This document shows, in pieces, positions 8,401 through 16,796 of a DNA stretch of 39,280 nucleotides (the first letter of the stretch is position 1; every line of letters starts with the position of its first letter). The stretch is from contig NZ_JAVRHO010000028.1 of NCBI RefSeq assembly GCF_031846515.1, positions 1 to 39,280 on the forward strand, read 5' to 3'. The notes beneath the pieces are model-generated. The model had not been told where the DNA came from. It did no database searches and saw nothing but the letters and a program-made list of their open reading frames with translations. The position numbers were made by a program, and so were the translations under genes. The stretch comes from Autumnicola lenta. GTDB taxonomy: Bacteria > Bacteroidota > Bacteroidia > Flavobacteriales > Flavobacteriaceae.

Positions 8401-9304
8401 AAACGCTGTAGACGATTACACGCACCTTACACAGGGTACGTGGACTACAGATGATCACCTGAACGTATTGGTAGCAGACCTTCTTCATAATTACAAGATT
8501 AAAGAAAATGACCTTCAGGGTAATTTAAGAAGAGAGAAGTTTACCATCTCTGTTGGAGATGAGCTTCCTTCAGGTATTCTTAAACTTGCTAAAGTTTATA
8601 TCGCTAAGAAGCGTAAGCTTAAAGTAGGGGATAAGATGGCTGGACGTCACGGTAACAAAGGTATTGTTGCAAGAATCGTTCGCCAGGAAGATATGCCGTT
8701 CCTTGAAGATGGAACTCCGGTTGATATCGTGCTAAACCCACTTGGTGTACCATCACGTATGAACATTGGGCAGATCTATGAAACTGTACTTGGTTGGGCA
8801 GGACAAAAATTAGGGAATAAATATGCGACTCCAATTTTTGATGGTGCAACTATAGACCAGATCAATGAACTGACTGATGAAGCAGGAATTCCAAGATTTG
8901 GACATACTTATCTTTTTGATGGTGGTACAGGAGAGCGTTTTGATCAACGTGCAACTGTAGGTGTAATTTATATGCTGAAATTAGGACACATGATTGACGA
9001 CAAAATGCATGCTCGTTCAATTGGTCCTTACTCATTAATTACACAACAACCGCTTGGTGGTAAAGCACAATTTGGAGGTCAGCGTTTTGGTGAGATGGAA
9101 GTTTGGGCACTTGAAGCTTATGGAGCATCAAGTACGCTAAGAGAAATCTTAACAGTTAAGTCTGATGACGTGATAGGAAGGGCTAAAACTTACGAAGCAA
9201 TCGTTAAGGGAGAGCCTATGCCGGAACCTGGATTACCAGAATCTTTTAACGTGCTTATGCACGAATTGAAAGGTCTTGGCCTGGATATTAAGTTAGAAGA
9301 ATAA
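5492..9304 (+). CDS. rpoB: DNA-directed RNA polymerase subunit beta
   Basis: RpoB forms half of the RNA polymerase active-site cleft. The 1270-residue product is typical for Bacteroidota. The rifampicin-binding cluster starts at Q470 (QLSQFMDQTNPLAEITHKRR). D476, H486 and S491, equivalent to E. coli D516, H526 and S531, carry the sensitive-type residues, so no common rifampicin-resistance change is visible there. Further conserved blocks are RPIETPEG-like CPIETPEGPNIGL, MPWKGYNFEDAI and GDKMAGRHGNKG. rpoC follows after 82 bp that contain another hairpin. Confidence 0.99.
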   Translation: MLAKQTERLSFSSVKNRPDYPDFLDIQIKSFQDFFQLETKSEERGNEGLYNTFLENFPITDTRNQFVLEFLDYFVDPPRYSIQECIERGLTYSVPLKARLKLYCTDPEHEDFETIVQDVYLGTIPYMTPSGTFCINGAERVVVSQLHRSPGVFFGQSFHANGTKLYSARVIPFKGSWIEFATDINSVMYAYIDRKKKLPVTTLFRAIGFERDKDILEIFDLAEEVKVSKTGLKKVLGRKLAARVLNTWYEDFVDEDTGEVVSIERNEIVLDRDTELEKEHIEEILETGSKTILLHKEDNQTGDYAIIHNTLQKDPTNSEKEAVEHIYRQLRNAEPPDEETARGIIDKLFFSDQRYSLGEVGRYRMNKKLGLDVAMDKQVLTKEDIITIVKYLIELINSKAEIDDIDHLSNRRVRTVGEQLSQQFGVGLARMARTIRERMNVRDNEVFTPIDLINAKTLSSVINSFFGTNQLSQFMDQTNPLAEITHKRRLSALGPGGLSRERAGFEVRDVHYTHYGRLCPIETPEGPNIGLISSLAVYAKVNGMGFIETPYRNVTDGKINLSEEAVYFSAEEEEGKKIAQANIPLEDDGTITAERVIARMEGDFPVVDPKEVHYTDVAPNQIASISASLIPFLEHDDANRALMGSNMMRQAVPLLRADSPIVGTGLERQVATDSRVLINAEGEGEVEYVDANQITIKYDRTEEERMVSFDSDSKTYDLIKFRKTNQGTSINLKPIVAVGDRVTRGQVLCQGYATEAGELALGRNMKVAFMPWKGYNFEDAIVISEKVVRDDIFTSIHIDEYSLEVRDTKLGNEELTNDIPNVSEEATRDLDEHGMIRIGAEVKPGDILIGKITPKGESDPTPEEKLLRAIFGDKAGDVKDASLKASPSLSGVVINKKLFARAIKDKRKRAQDKEDISALEMKYETKFTTLKSDLVDKLFAIIGGKTAQGVQNDLGEEVMPKGKKYTLKMLNAVDDYTHLTQGTWTTDDHLNVLVADLLHNYKIKENDLQGNLRREKFTISVGDELPSGILKLAKVYIAKKRKLKVGDKMAGRHGNKGIVARIVRQEDMPFLEDGTPVDIVLNPLGVPSRMNIGQIYETVLGWAGQKLGNKYATPIFDGATIDQINELTDEAGIPRFGHTYLFDGGTGERFDQRATVGVIYMLKLGHMIDDKMHARSIGPYSLITQQPLGGKAQFGGQRFGEMEVWALEAYGASSTLREILTVKSDDVIGRAKTYEAIVKGEPMPEPGLPESFNVLMHELKGLGLDIKLEE

Positions 9305-9308
9305 ATTA

Positions 9309-9360
9309 CTGTTTTAGAATACGGGGTGTTTCAAAGGCACCCCTTTAAAACAGATTTTTC
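9309..9360 (+). terminator. Hairpin between rpoB and rpoC
   Basis: CTGTTTTA (9309-9316) pairs TAAAACAG (9346-9353), with an inner GC-rich stem GGGGTG (9323-9328) and CACCCC (9338-9343). ATTTTTC follows. It has the form of an intrinsic terminator inside the rpoBC operon, so I read it as a partial terminator or RNA-processing structure. Confidence 0.65.
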
Positions 9361-9386
9361 ACAATAATTAGATAGCAGCATTTATT

Positions 9387-12300
9387 ATGGCTAGAAATAA
9401 TGATAAGAATACAGTACAGAGATTTGACAAGATCTCTATCGGTTTAGCTTCTCCCGAGTCAATCCTTGCGGAATCCCGTGGTGAAGTTCTTAAGCCGGAA
9501 ACTATCAATTATCGTACGCACAAACCAGAGCGTGACGGATTGTTCTGTGAGCGTATTTTTGGTCCTGTAAAGGATTACGAATGTGCCTGTGGAAAGTATA
9601 AGAGAATTCGCTACAAAGGAATCGTTTGTGACCGTTGTGGTGTAGAGGTGACAGAGAAGAAGGTACGTAGAGATCGTGTGGGACACATTAATTTGGTAGT
9701 TCCTGTAGCACATATCTGGTATTTCCGTTCTTTACCGAATAAAATAGGTTACTTGCTTGGGCTTCCTTCCAAGAAATTGGATATGATCATATACTACGAG
9801 AGGTATGTAGTAATTCAACCAGGTAACGCCAAAAATGAAGAAGGTGATCCACTTAAGAAAATGGATTTCCTTACTGAAGAAGAATATCTAAATGTTTTAG
9901 ACAGTCTTCCGCAGGAAAATCAATATCTCGAAGATAACGACCCAAACAAGTTTATCGCTAAAATGGGAGCGGAATGTCTTATAGAAATCCTTAAGAGAAT
10001 CGATCTTAATGAGCTTTCTTACGAATTAAGACATAAAGCGAACAACGAAACTTCCAAGCAACGTAAAACCGAAGCTCTTAAAAGACTTCAGGTTGTGGAG
10101 GCGCTTCGTGATGCAAATAAGAACCGTGAAAATAATCCGGAGTGGATGATCATGAAGGTTGTACCGGTTATTCCACCAGAACTTAGACCTTTGGTGCCAC
10201 TTGATGGTGGGCGTTTTGCAACTTCAGATTTAAATGATCTTTACCGTCGAGTAATCATCCGTAACAACCGTCTTAAGAGATTAATGGAGATTAAAGCTCC
10301 TGAAGTAATCTTACGTAACGAAAAGCGTATGCTTCAGGAATCAGTAGATTCTCTTTTTGATAATACGAGAAAATCTTCAGCAGTAAAAACCGATTCTAAC
10401 CGTCCTTTGAAATCGCTTTCAGATTCATTAAAAGGTAAGCAGGGTCGTTTCCGTCAGAATTTACTTGGTAAGCGTGTGGATTATTCAGCACGTTCGGTAA
10501 TTGTGGTTGGACCAGAACTAAAAATGTTCGAGTGTGGTCTTCCGAAGAATATGGCAGCAGAACTTTACAAGCCTTTCGTGATCAGAAAACTGATTGAAAG
10601 AGGAATTGTAAAAACTGTAAAATCTGCGAAGAAAATTATAGATAAAAAAGAGCCTGTAGTATGGGATATCCTTGAAAATGTTCTTAAAGGACACCCTGTA
10701 TTACTTAACCGTGCTCCTACGCTTCACCGTTTAGGTATCCAGGCATTCCAGCCGAAACTTATTGAAGGTAAAGCGATACAATTGCACCCATTGGCGTGTA
10801 CGGCATTTAATGCCGATTTTGATGGTGACCAAATGGCGGTTCACCTTCCGCTTGGGCCAGAGGCTATTTTGGAAGCACAGATGTTAATGCTGGCTTCTCA
10901 CAATATTCTTAACCCTGCGAATGGTTCACCAATTACGGTACCTTCTCAGGATATGGTTCTGGGTCTGTATTATATGACCAAACTTAAGAAATCTACCGAT
11001 GAAGAAAAGGTAAAAGGTGAAGGCCTTACTTTTTATTCTACGGAAGAAGTTATTATCGCTTACAACCAGAAGAAAGTAGATCTTAACGCCGGCATCAAGA
11101 TTCGTGCGAAAGATTTTAATGAAGCTGGTGAATTGGTTTACCAGATTATAGAAACTACTGTTGGTAGAGTATTATTTAATGAATCTGTTCCTGAAAAGGC
11201 TGGTTTCATTAACGAAGTACTTACAAAGAAAACTTTGCGTGAGATCATTGGGGATATCCTTAAAATCACAAGTGTACCTGAAACTTCTGAATTCCTTGAT
11301 AGTATCAAAGGACTTGGATATGGATTTGCATTTCGTGGCGGACTTTCCTTCAGCTTAGGGGATATCATTATTCCTGAAGAGAAGCAGGCCATGATTGATG
11401 AAGCTAACGAGCAGGTAGAAGGGATCATTGGTAACTATAACATGGGACTTATTACCAATAACGAGCGTTACAATCAGGTAATCGACATCTGGACTTCGAC
11501 CAACGCAGGATTGACTGAATTGGCTATGAAGCGAATCCGTGAAGACAAGCAAGGATTCAACTCTGTATATATGATGCTTGATTCCGGAGCCCGTGGTTCT
11601 AAAGAGCAGATTCGTCAGTTAACCGGTATGCGTGGACTTATGGCCAAGCCTAAGAAATCCAGTTCTGGTGGTGGTGAAATTATTGAAAACCCGATTCTTT
11701 CTAACTTTAAGGAGGGGCTTTCAATTCTTGAGTACTTTATCTCAACTCACGGTGCACGTAAAGGTCTTGCCGATACTGCACTAAAAACTGCCGATGCAGG
11801 TTACTTAACCCGTCGTCTGGTAGATGTTTCGCAGGATGTTATTGTAAATGATGAAGATTGTGGAACGTTAAGAGGTGTGGAAGTACGCGCACTTAAGAAA
11901 AACGAAGAAATCGTAGAATCTCTTGGAGAACGTATTTTAGGACGTATTTCCTTACAGGATGTTCAAAATCCGTCTACAGAGGAACTAATAGTTGCAGCGG
12001 GCGAAGAGATTACAGAGGCTGCAGTTAAGAAGATAAACGAAGCTCCTATTGAGAGCGTAGAAGTACGTTCACCCCTTACATGTGAAGCGAAGAAAGGAAT
12101 ATGTGTGAACTGTTATGGTAGAAACCTTGCAACCAACAAACTGGTTCAAAGAGGTGAAGCTGTAGGTGTTGTGGCCGCTCAATCTATTGGTGAGCCTGGT
12201 ACACAGCTTACATTGCGTACCTTCCACGTGGGTGGTATTGCAGGTAACATTTCAGAAGAAAATAAACTTATAGCTAAGCTTGACGGTATTGCTGAAATTG

Positions 12301-13688
12301 AAGATCTTAAAGTGGTTAGAGGTGAAGCGCCAGATGGTAGTACTTCAGATATTGTGATTTCACGTACTGCAGAACTTAAGATCAAGGACAAGAAAACAGG
12401 AGTGGTATTGAGTAATAACAACATTCCTTATGGTTCTCAGATCTTTATTGAAGACGGTGCTGAAATTTCCAAAGGTGATATTGTTTGCCAATGGGATCCA
12501 TACAACGGTGTGATTATTTCAGAATTTGCCGGTAAGATCAAGTATGAAAATGTTGAACAAGGTGTGACTTATCAGGTTGAAATTGATGAGCAGACAGGTT
12601 TCCAGGAAAAAGTTATTTCTGAATCCAGAAACAAGAAACTTATTCCAACACTTCATATTCTAGGTAAAAAAGACGAAGTAATTCGTTCTTACAACCTTCC
12701 GGTTGGAGCGCACCTTATGGTAGACAACGAAGAGAAAATAGGTGTAGGAAAGATTCTTGTTAAGATTCCACGTAAATCTTCTAAAGCAGGGGATATTACA
12801 GGTGGTCTTCCAAGGGTAACCGAACTATTTGAAGCTCGTAATCCATCAAACCCTGCTGTAGTAAGCGAGATAGACGGAGTTGTTTCCTTCGGAAAAATTA
12901 AGCGTGGTAACCGCGAGATTATCGTAGAATCCAAGCTTGGAGAAGTTAAAAAGTACCTTGTAAAACTTTCTAACCAGATCCTTGTTCAGGAAAACGATTA
13001 TGTTCGTGCAGGTATGCCGCTTTCTGATGGTTCTATTACACCAGAAGATATCCTTAACATTAAAGGACCAAATGCTGTACAACAGTATCTTGTGAACGAA
13101 GTTCAGGAAGTTTACCGACTACAGGGCGTGAAGATTAACGATAAGCACTTTGAAGTAGTAGTACGTCAAATGATGCGTAAAGTAAGAATTCAGGATCCGG
13201 GAGATACAATTTTCCTTGAAAACCAACTTGTACACAAAGCTGACTTTATAGAAGAAAATGATAAAATTTTCGGAATGAAAGTGGTGGAAGATGCAGGTGA
13301 TTCAGAAAATCTTCGAGCAGGACAAATTGTTTCTCCAAGAGAACTAAGGGATGAGAATTCCATTCTTAGAAGAGAAGACAAGAATCTTGCGACTGCAAGA
13401 GACGTGACTGCTGCAACGGCAACTCCAGTTCTTCAGGGTATTACCAGAGCATCACTTCAGACGAAATCATTTATCTCGGCTGCTTCCTTCCAGGAAACTA
13501 CCAAGGTACTTAACGAAGCTGCAGTTAGTGGTAAAATAGATAATCTTGAAGGATTAAAAGAGAACGTAATTGTAGGACATAGAATACCTGCAGGTACGGG
13601 AATGCGTAAATACGATAGCATTATTGTTGGTTCTAAAGAAGAATTCGACCAGATGCTTGAGAAAAAGCAGGAAGTTAATTACAACTGA
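9387..13688 (+). CDS. rpoC: DNA-directed RNA polymerase subunit beta'
   Basis: RpoC carries the catalytic magnesium site. The 1433-residue product has the N-terminal zinc-ribbon cysteines C66, C68, C81 and C84, and the catalytic motif NADFDGD (475-481). The second zinc site has its cysteines in DEDCGTL and CEAKKGICVNCYG. The trigger-loop region precedes ARKGLADTALKTADAGYLTRRL. It is full-length and in frame throughout. A terminator follows 22 nt after the stop. Confidence 0.99.
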   Translation: MARNNDKNTVQRFDKISIGLASPESILAESRGEVLKPETINYRTHKPERDGLFCERIFGPVKDYECACGKYKRIRYKGIVCDRCGVEVTEKKVRRDRVGHINLVVPVAHIWYFRSLPNKIGYLLGLPSKKLDMIIYYERYVVIQPGNAKNEEGDPLKKMDFLTEEEYLNVLDSLPQENQYLEDNDPNKFIAKMGAECLIEILKRIDLNELSYELRHKANNETSKQRKTEALKRLQVVEALRDANKNRENNPEWMIMKVVPVIPPELRPLVPLDGGRFATSDLNDLYRRVIIRNNRLKRLMEIKAPEVILRNEKRMLQESVDSLFDNTRKSSAVKTDSNRPLKSLSDSLKGKQGRFRQNLLGKRVDYSARSVIVVGPELKMFECGLPKNMAAELYKPFVIRKLIERGIVKTVKSAKKIIDKKEPVVWDILENVLKGHPVLLNRAPTLHRLGIQAFQPKLIEGKAIQLHPLACTAFNADFDGDQMAVHLPLGPEAILEAQMLMLASHNILNPANGSPITVPSQDMVLGLYYMTKLKKSTDEEKVKGEGLTFYSTEEVIIAYNQKKVDLNAGIKIRAKDFNEAGELVYQIIETTVGRVLFNESVPEKAGFINEVLTKKTLREIIGDILKITSVPETSEFLDSIKGLGYGFAFRGGLSFSLGDIIIPEEKQAMIDEANEQVEGIIGNYNMGLITNNERYNQVIDIWTSTNAGLTELAMKRIREDKQGFNSVYMMLDSGARGSKEQIRQLTGMRGLMAKPKKSSSGGGEIIENPILSNFKEGLSILEYFISTHGARKGLADTALKTADAGYLTRRLVDVSQDVIVNDEDCGTLRGVEVRALKKNEEIVESLGERILGRISLQDVQNPSTEELIVAAGEEITEAAVKKINEAPIESVEVRSPLTCEAKKGICVNCYGRNLATNKLVQRGEAVGVVAAQSIGEPGTQLTLRTFHVGGIAGNISEENKLIAKLDGIAEIEDLKVVRGEAPDGSTSDIVISRTAELKIKDKKTGVVLSNNNIPYGSQIFIEDGAEISKGDIVCQWDPYNGVIISEFAGKIKYENVEQGVTYQVEIDEQTGFQEKVISESRNKKLIPTLHILGKKDEVIRSYNLPVGAHLMVDNEEKIGVGKILVKIPRKSSKAGDITGGLPRVTELFEARNPSNPAVVSEIDGVVSFGKIKRGNREIIVESKLGEVKKYLVKLSNQILVQENDYVRAGMPLSDGSITPEDILNIKGPNAVQQYLVNEVQEVYRLQGVKINDKHFEVVVRQMMRKVRIQDPGDTIFLENQLVHKADFIEENDKIFGMKVVEDAGDSENLRAGQIVSPRELRDENSILRREDKNLATARDVTAATATPVLQGITRASLQTKSFISAASFQETTKVLNEAAVSGKIDNLEGLKENVIVGHRIPAGTGMRKYDSIIVGSKEEFDQMLEKKQEVNYN

Positions 13689-13710
13689 TGCATTTTATAA
13701 ATAAATTGAA

Positions 13711-13740
13711 GAGGGCTGCTTTTGTGGCCCTTTTTTATTT
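13711..13740 (+). terminator. Rho-independent terminator after rpoC
   Basis: AGGGCT (13712-13717) pairs GGCCCT (13726-13731) with one G-U pair, followed directly by a run of six further T residues. It ends the rpoBC operon. Confidence 0.75.
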
Positions 13741-13748
13741 AATATATT

Positions 13749-13867
13749 GTAACGAGTGAACAAGTAACGTAGTGATGTAGTGAGCAAGCCGTAAGCAAAT
13801 AGAAAGCGTTCACAAGAACTTCAAGCGATCACGACGTCACAACGTCACATGGTCACAACATCACAAC
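13749..13867. repeat. Octamer-phased inverted array
   Basis: On the left arm GTGA/GTAA occurs at 13756, 13764, 13772 and 13780, spaced 8 nt, with one more at 13749. On the right arm the complement TCAC occurs at 13829, 13837, 13845, 13853 and 13861, also spaced 8 nt. The two arms face each other across about 40 nt and can fold into a long imperfect hairpin. It fills the rpoC-DUF3467 spacer and runs to within 14 nt of the next start codon, so it would lie in that gene's leader if transcribed. Function unknown. Confidence 0.65.
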
Positions 13868-13880
13868 AAAAAACAAAAAT

Positions 13881-14195
13881 ATGAGCGAAGAAAAAAAGCC
13901 GAAAAAGGGACAAATTAATATAGAACTGGATGAGAATGTTGCTGAAGGTATCTACTCAAATCTGGCAATTATCAACCATTCTGTTTCAGAGTTTGTAGTG
14001 GATTTTGTGAACATTATGCCCGGTAAGCCGAAGAATAAGGTGAAATCGAGAATTATTTTGACTCCGCAACATGCAAAAAGGCTTTTAAAAGCTCTTGCAG
14101 ACAATGTACAGCGTTTTGAAAAAGCTCATGGAGAAATTAAGGATTATGAAAAAGCTCCGCTTCCTTTAAATTTTGGCCCAACGGGACAGGCTTAA
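13881..14195 (+). CDS. DUF3467 family protein
   Basis: This is a 104-residue protein of the DUF3467 family, recognised by INIELDENVAEGIYSNLAIINHSVSEFVVDFVNIMPG and the ILTPQHAKRLLKALADNV block. No signal peptide or membrane span is visible, so it is probably cytoplasmic. Its molecular role is unknown. From memory, this family commonly follows rpoC in Bacteroidota, which hints at a link with transcription. It is separated from rpoC by a terminator and the octamer array, so it may have its own promoter or depend on read-through. Confidence 0.85.
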   Translation: MSEEKKPKKGQINIELDENVAEGIYSNLAIINHSVSEFVVDFVNIMPGKPKNKVKSRIILTPQHAKRLLKALADNVQRFEKAHGEIKDYEKAPLPLNFGPTGQA

Positions 14196-14216
14196 GAAAA
14201 GTAATTGACTGATGGT

Positions 14217-14236
14217 CGAAAATTGCCAATTTTCGG
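14217..14236. repeat. Short AATTGCCAATT palindrome
   Basis: GAAAATTGCCAATTTTCGGC is a near-perfect palindrome with relatives at about 16459-16480, 16631-16655, 19937-19960 and 24054-24076. All lie in intergenic spacers, marking a small dispersed repeat family. Confidence 0.55.
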
Positions 14237-14247
14237 CAAACACTTAG

Positions 14248-14280
14248 AACCCCACAGATTCCAAATCTGCGGGGTTTTCC
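14248..14280 (+). terminator. 33-bp palindrome family member, probable terminator
   Basis: AACCCCACAGATT (14248-14260) pairs AATCTGCGGGGTT (14264-14276), 12 of 13 positions, followed by TTCC. It can terminate the DUF3467 transcript and belongs to the same palindrome family as 16515-16547 and 23932-23964. Confidence 0.7.
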
Positions 14281-14464
14281 TGTTTTACTACTTTATCTTT
14301 TTCTTCTGCAAAAAAGCATTAGCTGATAAAGAAATGGCGAAAATATCCTTCTAAAACTGAAAAAAATTAGACTCACATCTTCACCTCACGCTATGCTGGG
14401 CAGAAACTCAGCGAAAATTGCCTAATTCCGGACAACGCATCCTCAGGCCTAAAGTCGACAGTCG

Positions 14465-14520
14465 AATTTTCATTTCTCAGCCTTAAGCTTTATTGTGAAA
14501 ATCAACCAGAAATGAAAATT
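14465..14520. repeat. 13-bp inverted repeat upstream of ppx/gppA
   Basis: AATTTTCATTTCT (14465-14477) and AGAAATGAAAATT (14508-14520) are perfect complements separated by 30 nt. Placed about 100 bp before the start at 14623, it could be a leader hairpin or a decayed repeat. Confidence 0.5.
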
Positions 14521-14622
14521 TAGCAGAAGCATCCTGTAAACTTATTTAAATATGTTCAAATTCCGTAAATTAGAAGAAGACGGTGTCCTGTCCTACACTT
14601 CAGCTTAAGAAATCAATAAAAT

Positions 14623-16218
14623 ATGAACGAAAGTACTTCAAATTCAGAACCAACAAAGCGCATCGCAGCTATAGACATGGGAACAAACTCTTTTCATGCC
14701 GTTTTAGTGGATATTTATCCGGATGGTAGTTTTCGCACCGTAGATAAACTCAAAGAGATGGTGAAACTTGGCGAAAAAGGAATGGATAATTACCTGAGTG
14801 AAGAGGCGATGGAAAGAGGTCTGGAGGCACTAAAAAGGATCAAGTTCTTATGTGATCGTCAAAATGTAGAGCAGATTCTTGCTTATGCGACAAGTGCCAT
14901 CAGGGAAGCTGCAAATGGCGGAGATTTTATTCAACAAATAATAGATGAGGTAGGTATTAAAGCGAGAGCAATTTCGGGAAAAATGGAGGCCGAAATGATC
15001 GCCTATGCCGTGAAGCATGGAATTTCACTTACCGAAGAAATGGTGCTCATGGTGGATATAGGAGGAGGTAGTGTTGAATTTATAATCGGAAATAAAGATG
15101 AATCGGTCTATTTTACCAGTCTAAAACTTGGAGTTGCCAGGATGGCAGCAGGTTATGTAAATTCTGATCCCATAACAGAAAAAGAGATTGCAGCATTAAA
15201 TGAGCATTTTAGGAAAGAGCTTAACGAAGTTTCTCAAAACCTTAAAAAATACGATGTAAATACAATTGTAGGATCTTCGGGAACTATGGAAAATATTGGC
15301 GAAATGGTTGCAGGACGTAACGCTATTACTGCAGAAATGACTCTTAATGAGCTTCAGTTTAATTCTCAGGAATTTCTGGATTTTTACGATCATTTCATCG
15401 AGCTGGATATTGAAAAACGTGCAAAGGAGAAAGGTCTTGAAGAAAAAAGACTGGACATTATCAATCCCGGAATGGTCCTTCTTAAATTTATGATTGAGGA
15501 GTTTAAGATCGAAAATGTGAAAATTTCGGAGTCCGCTTTGCGGGAGGGAATGATCCTTAATTTTATTGATAAGGAAAGAGACCAGCTTAATCTGCAATTA
15601 GTACGTCATTTCCCTGATCCACGGAAGAGAAGTGTATATGAACTTTTGCATAAATGTGATTGGCCGGAGCAGCATTGCACTCATGTGACCAATTTCGCAC
15701 TACAATTATTTGATGAATTTCAGAAAGATTTGAAGTTAGCAGATTCAGATAGAGAACTATTTGAATACGCCAGTCTTATGCACGACATTGGTTACTATAT
15801 TTCTCACCGAAAACATCACAAACATGCGCTATACTTAATCCGAAATTCAGATTTGCTTGGTTTTAAAGAAGATGAAATTAACCTAATGGCGAATGTCGCC
15901 CGCTATCATAGAAGGTCAACTCCACATAAGCGGCACAAAAGATACAAGGATCTTAGTAAGAACCTGAGAAATCGGGTGAAAAAACTTTCTGCGCTGTTAC
16001 GTGTGGCAGATGGTTTGGATCGCAGCCATTATCAAAATGTGCGGGAACTGGAAATTAAAAAGGATAACGAAGAAGTTACACTTCTTATAACTACCGATAG
16101 TGATCCTCAGCTGGAGATTTGGGGCACTTTGCGTAAATCAAAACTATTTGAGAAGGTAACCGGAAAAAAACTAAAGATATTTTCAGTTATAGAAGAAGAG
16201 GTAAGAACGAGTGTCTAA
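14623..16218 (+). CDS. ppx: Ppx/GppA phosphatase with C-terminal HD domain
   Basis: This 531-residue protein of the exopolyphosphatase/guanosine-pentaphosphate phosphatase family hydrolyses polyphosphate ends or pppGpp. The ASKHA-fold ATP/phosphate loops are visible as IAAIDMGTNSFHAVLVDI (13-30), MVDIGGGSVEFIIG (around 145-158) and VGSSGTMENIGEM. A C-terminal HD-type domain has MHDIGYYISHRKHHKH. Length fits the long PPX form. No ppk is adjacent, so which substrate dominates cannot be told. The ATG used gives a normal N-terminus. Confidence 0.93.
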   Translation: MNESTSNSEPTKRIAAIDMGTNSFHAVLVDIYPDGSFRTVDKLKEMVKLGEKGMDNYLSEEAMERGLEALKRIKFLCDRQNVEQILAYATSAIREAANGGDFIQQIIDEVGIKARAISGKMEAEMIAYAVKHGISLTEEMVLMVDIGGGSVEFIIGNKDESVYFTSLKLGVARMAAGYVNSDPITEKEIAALNEHFRKELNEVSQNLKKYDVNTIVGSSGTMENIGEMVAGRNAITAEMTLNELQFNSQEFLDFYDHFIELDIEKRAKEKGLEEKRLDIINPGMVLLKFMIEEFKIENVKISESALREGMILNFIDKERDQLNLQLVRHFPDPRKRSVYELLHKCDWPEQHCTHVTNFALQLFDEFQKDLKLADSDRELFEYASLMHDIGYYISHRKHHKHALYLIRNSDLLGFKEDEINLMANVARYHRRSTPHKRHKRYKDLSKNLRNRVKKLSALLRVADGLDRSHYQNVRELEIKKDNEEVTLLITTDSDPQLEIWGTLRKSKLFEKVTGKKLKIFSVIEEEVRTSV

Positions 16219-16297
16219 AAGACTCATTTAAGGAATAGCCGGAATTACAGTCAGCCTGAGCCTGCCAAAGGCCATTTCTTTTTGCAACCGAAATCTA

Positions 16298-16446
16298 GAT
16301 CAATAACAGCCATTTTAGAGCCTCCTTCTTTATTTAGTTTTCGAATCAAAATCAGCAGAAGAGCTTGATATCCGCACTTCATCAGGCTAAGTTTGGTTAC
16401 ATCTATAAGCCGGTGCTACAGTCTGGCTGAGCCTGACGAAGCCTAT
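16298..16446. repeat. ~150-bp direct repeat, copy A
   Basis: It shares TTTAGAGCCTCC, AATCAGCAGAAGAGCTTGAT and TGAGCCTG-CGAAGCCTAT with copy B at the same relative places. It contains a REP-like inverted pair: CTTCATCAGGCTAAG (16377-16391) against CTGAGCCTGACGAAG (16427-16441), 13 of 15 complementary. Confidence 0.75.
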
Positions 16447-16514
16447 CTGCTGTTGTAGGCCGACAATTGCCATTGTGGAGAAACTTTTTTATTCTGAAAT
16501 TAAGGTGTACAAGC

Positions 16515-16547
16515 AGACCTCACAGGTCTTGAAGACCTGTGAGGTCT
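16515..16547. repeat. Perfect 33-bp palindrome
   Basis: AGACCTCACAGGTCTT (16515-16530) and AAGACCTGTGAGGTCT (16532-16547) are perfect 16-bp arms around one central G. It has the same architecture and a related sequence to 23932-23964. Between convergent genes it could serve as a bidirectional terminator, though T-runs are short. Confidence 0.75.
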
Positions 16548-16630
16548 TGTCACTATTAAGATGAGAATTTTTTAAATTCCAGCAATCTACTCGAACATTT
16601 AAGATTTATTAGTGGATGCGTGGTAAATAG

Positions 16631-16789
16631 GATCGATAATTGCCAATTTAGAGCCTCCTCCTTTTTTTGGTACAGGAGAATTAATCGAAGTAAATCAGCA
16701 GAAGAGCTTGATATCCAAACTTCCTCAGACTCAGTTTGACCGCCAGAATAAGCTGGCTCTATAGTCCGGCTGAGCCTGTCGAAGCCTAT
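16631..16789. repeat. ~150-bp direct repeat, copy B
   Basis: Imperfect copy of 16298-16446, offset by about 333 bp. Its REP-like arms are CTTCCTCAGACTCAG (16720-16734) and CTGAGCCTGTCGAAG (16770-16784). The latter can also pair with CTTCGTCAGGCCCAG just downstream (16797-16811), forming a tight hairpin. Confidence 0.75.
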
Positions 16790-16796
16790 TTTTACA

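Larger units (their letters stand above)
14196..14622. other. Repeat-rich spacer between DUF3467 and ppx/gppA
   Basis: This 427-bp stretch has no credible gene. It holds a GAAAATTGCCAATTTTCGGC palindrome (14217-14236) and a terminator-like palindrome (14248-14280). A degenerate relative of the AATTGCC motif lies near 14409-14428, and a 13-bp inverted repeat at 14465-14520. A 17-codon frame at 14552 has no support as a gene. Confidence 0.6.

Noticed and set aside
7879..13381. Several antisense frames of 63-111 codons in rpoB and rpoC
   Set aside because: The composition is that of reverse-complemented coding sequence, without starts or family motifs.
14552..14607. 17-codon frame before ppx/gppA
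   Set aside because: It is too short, has no conserved features and can arise by chance in this spacer.
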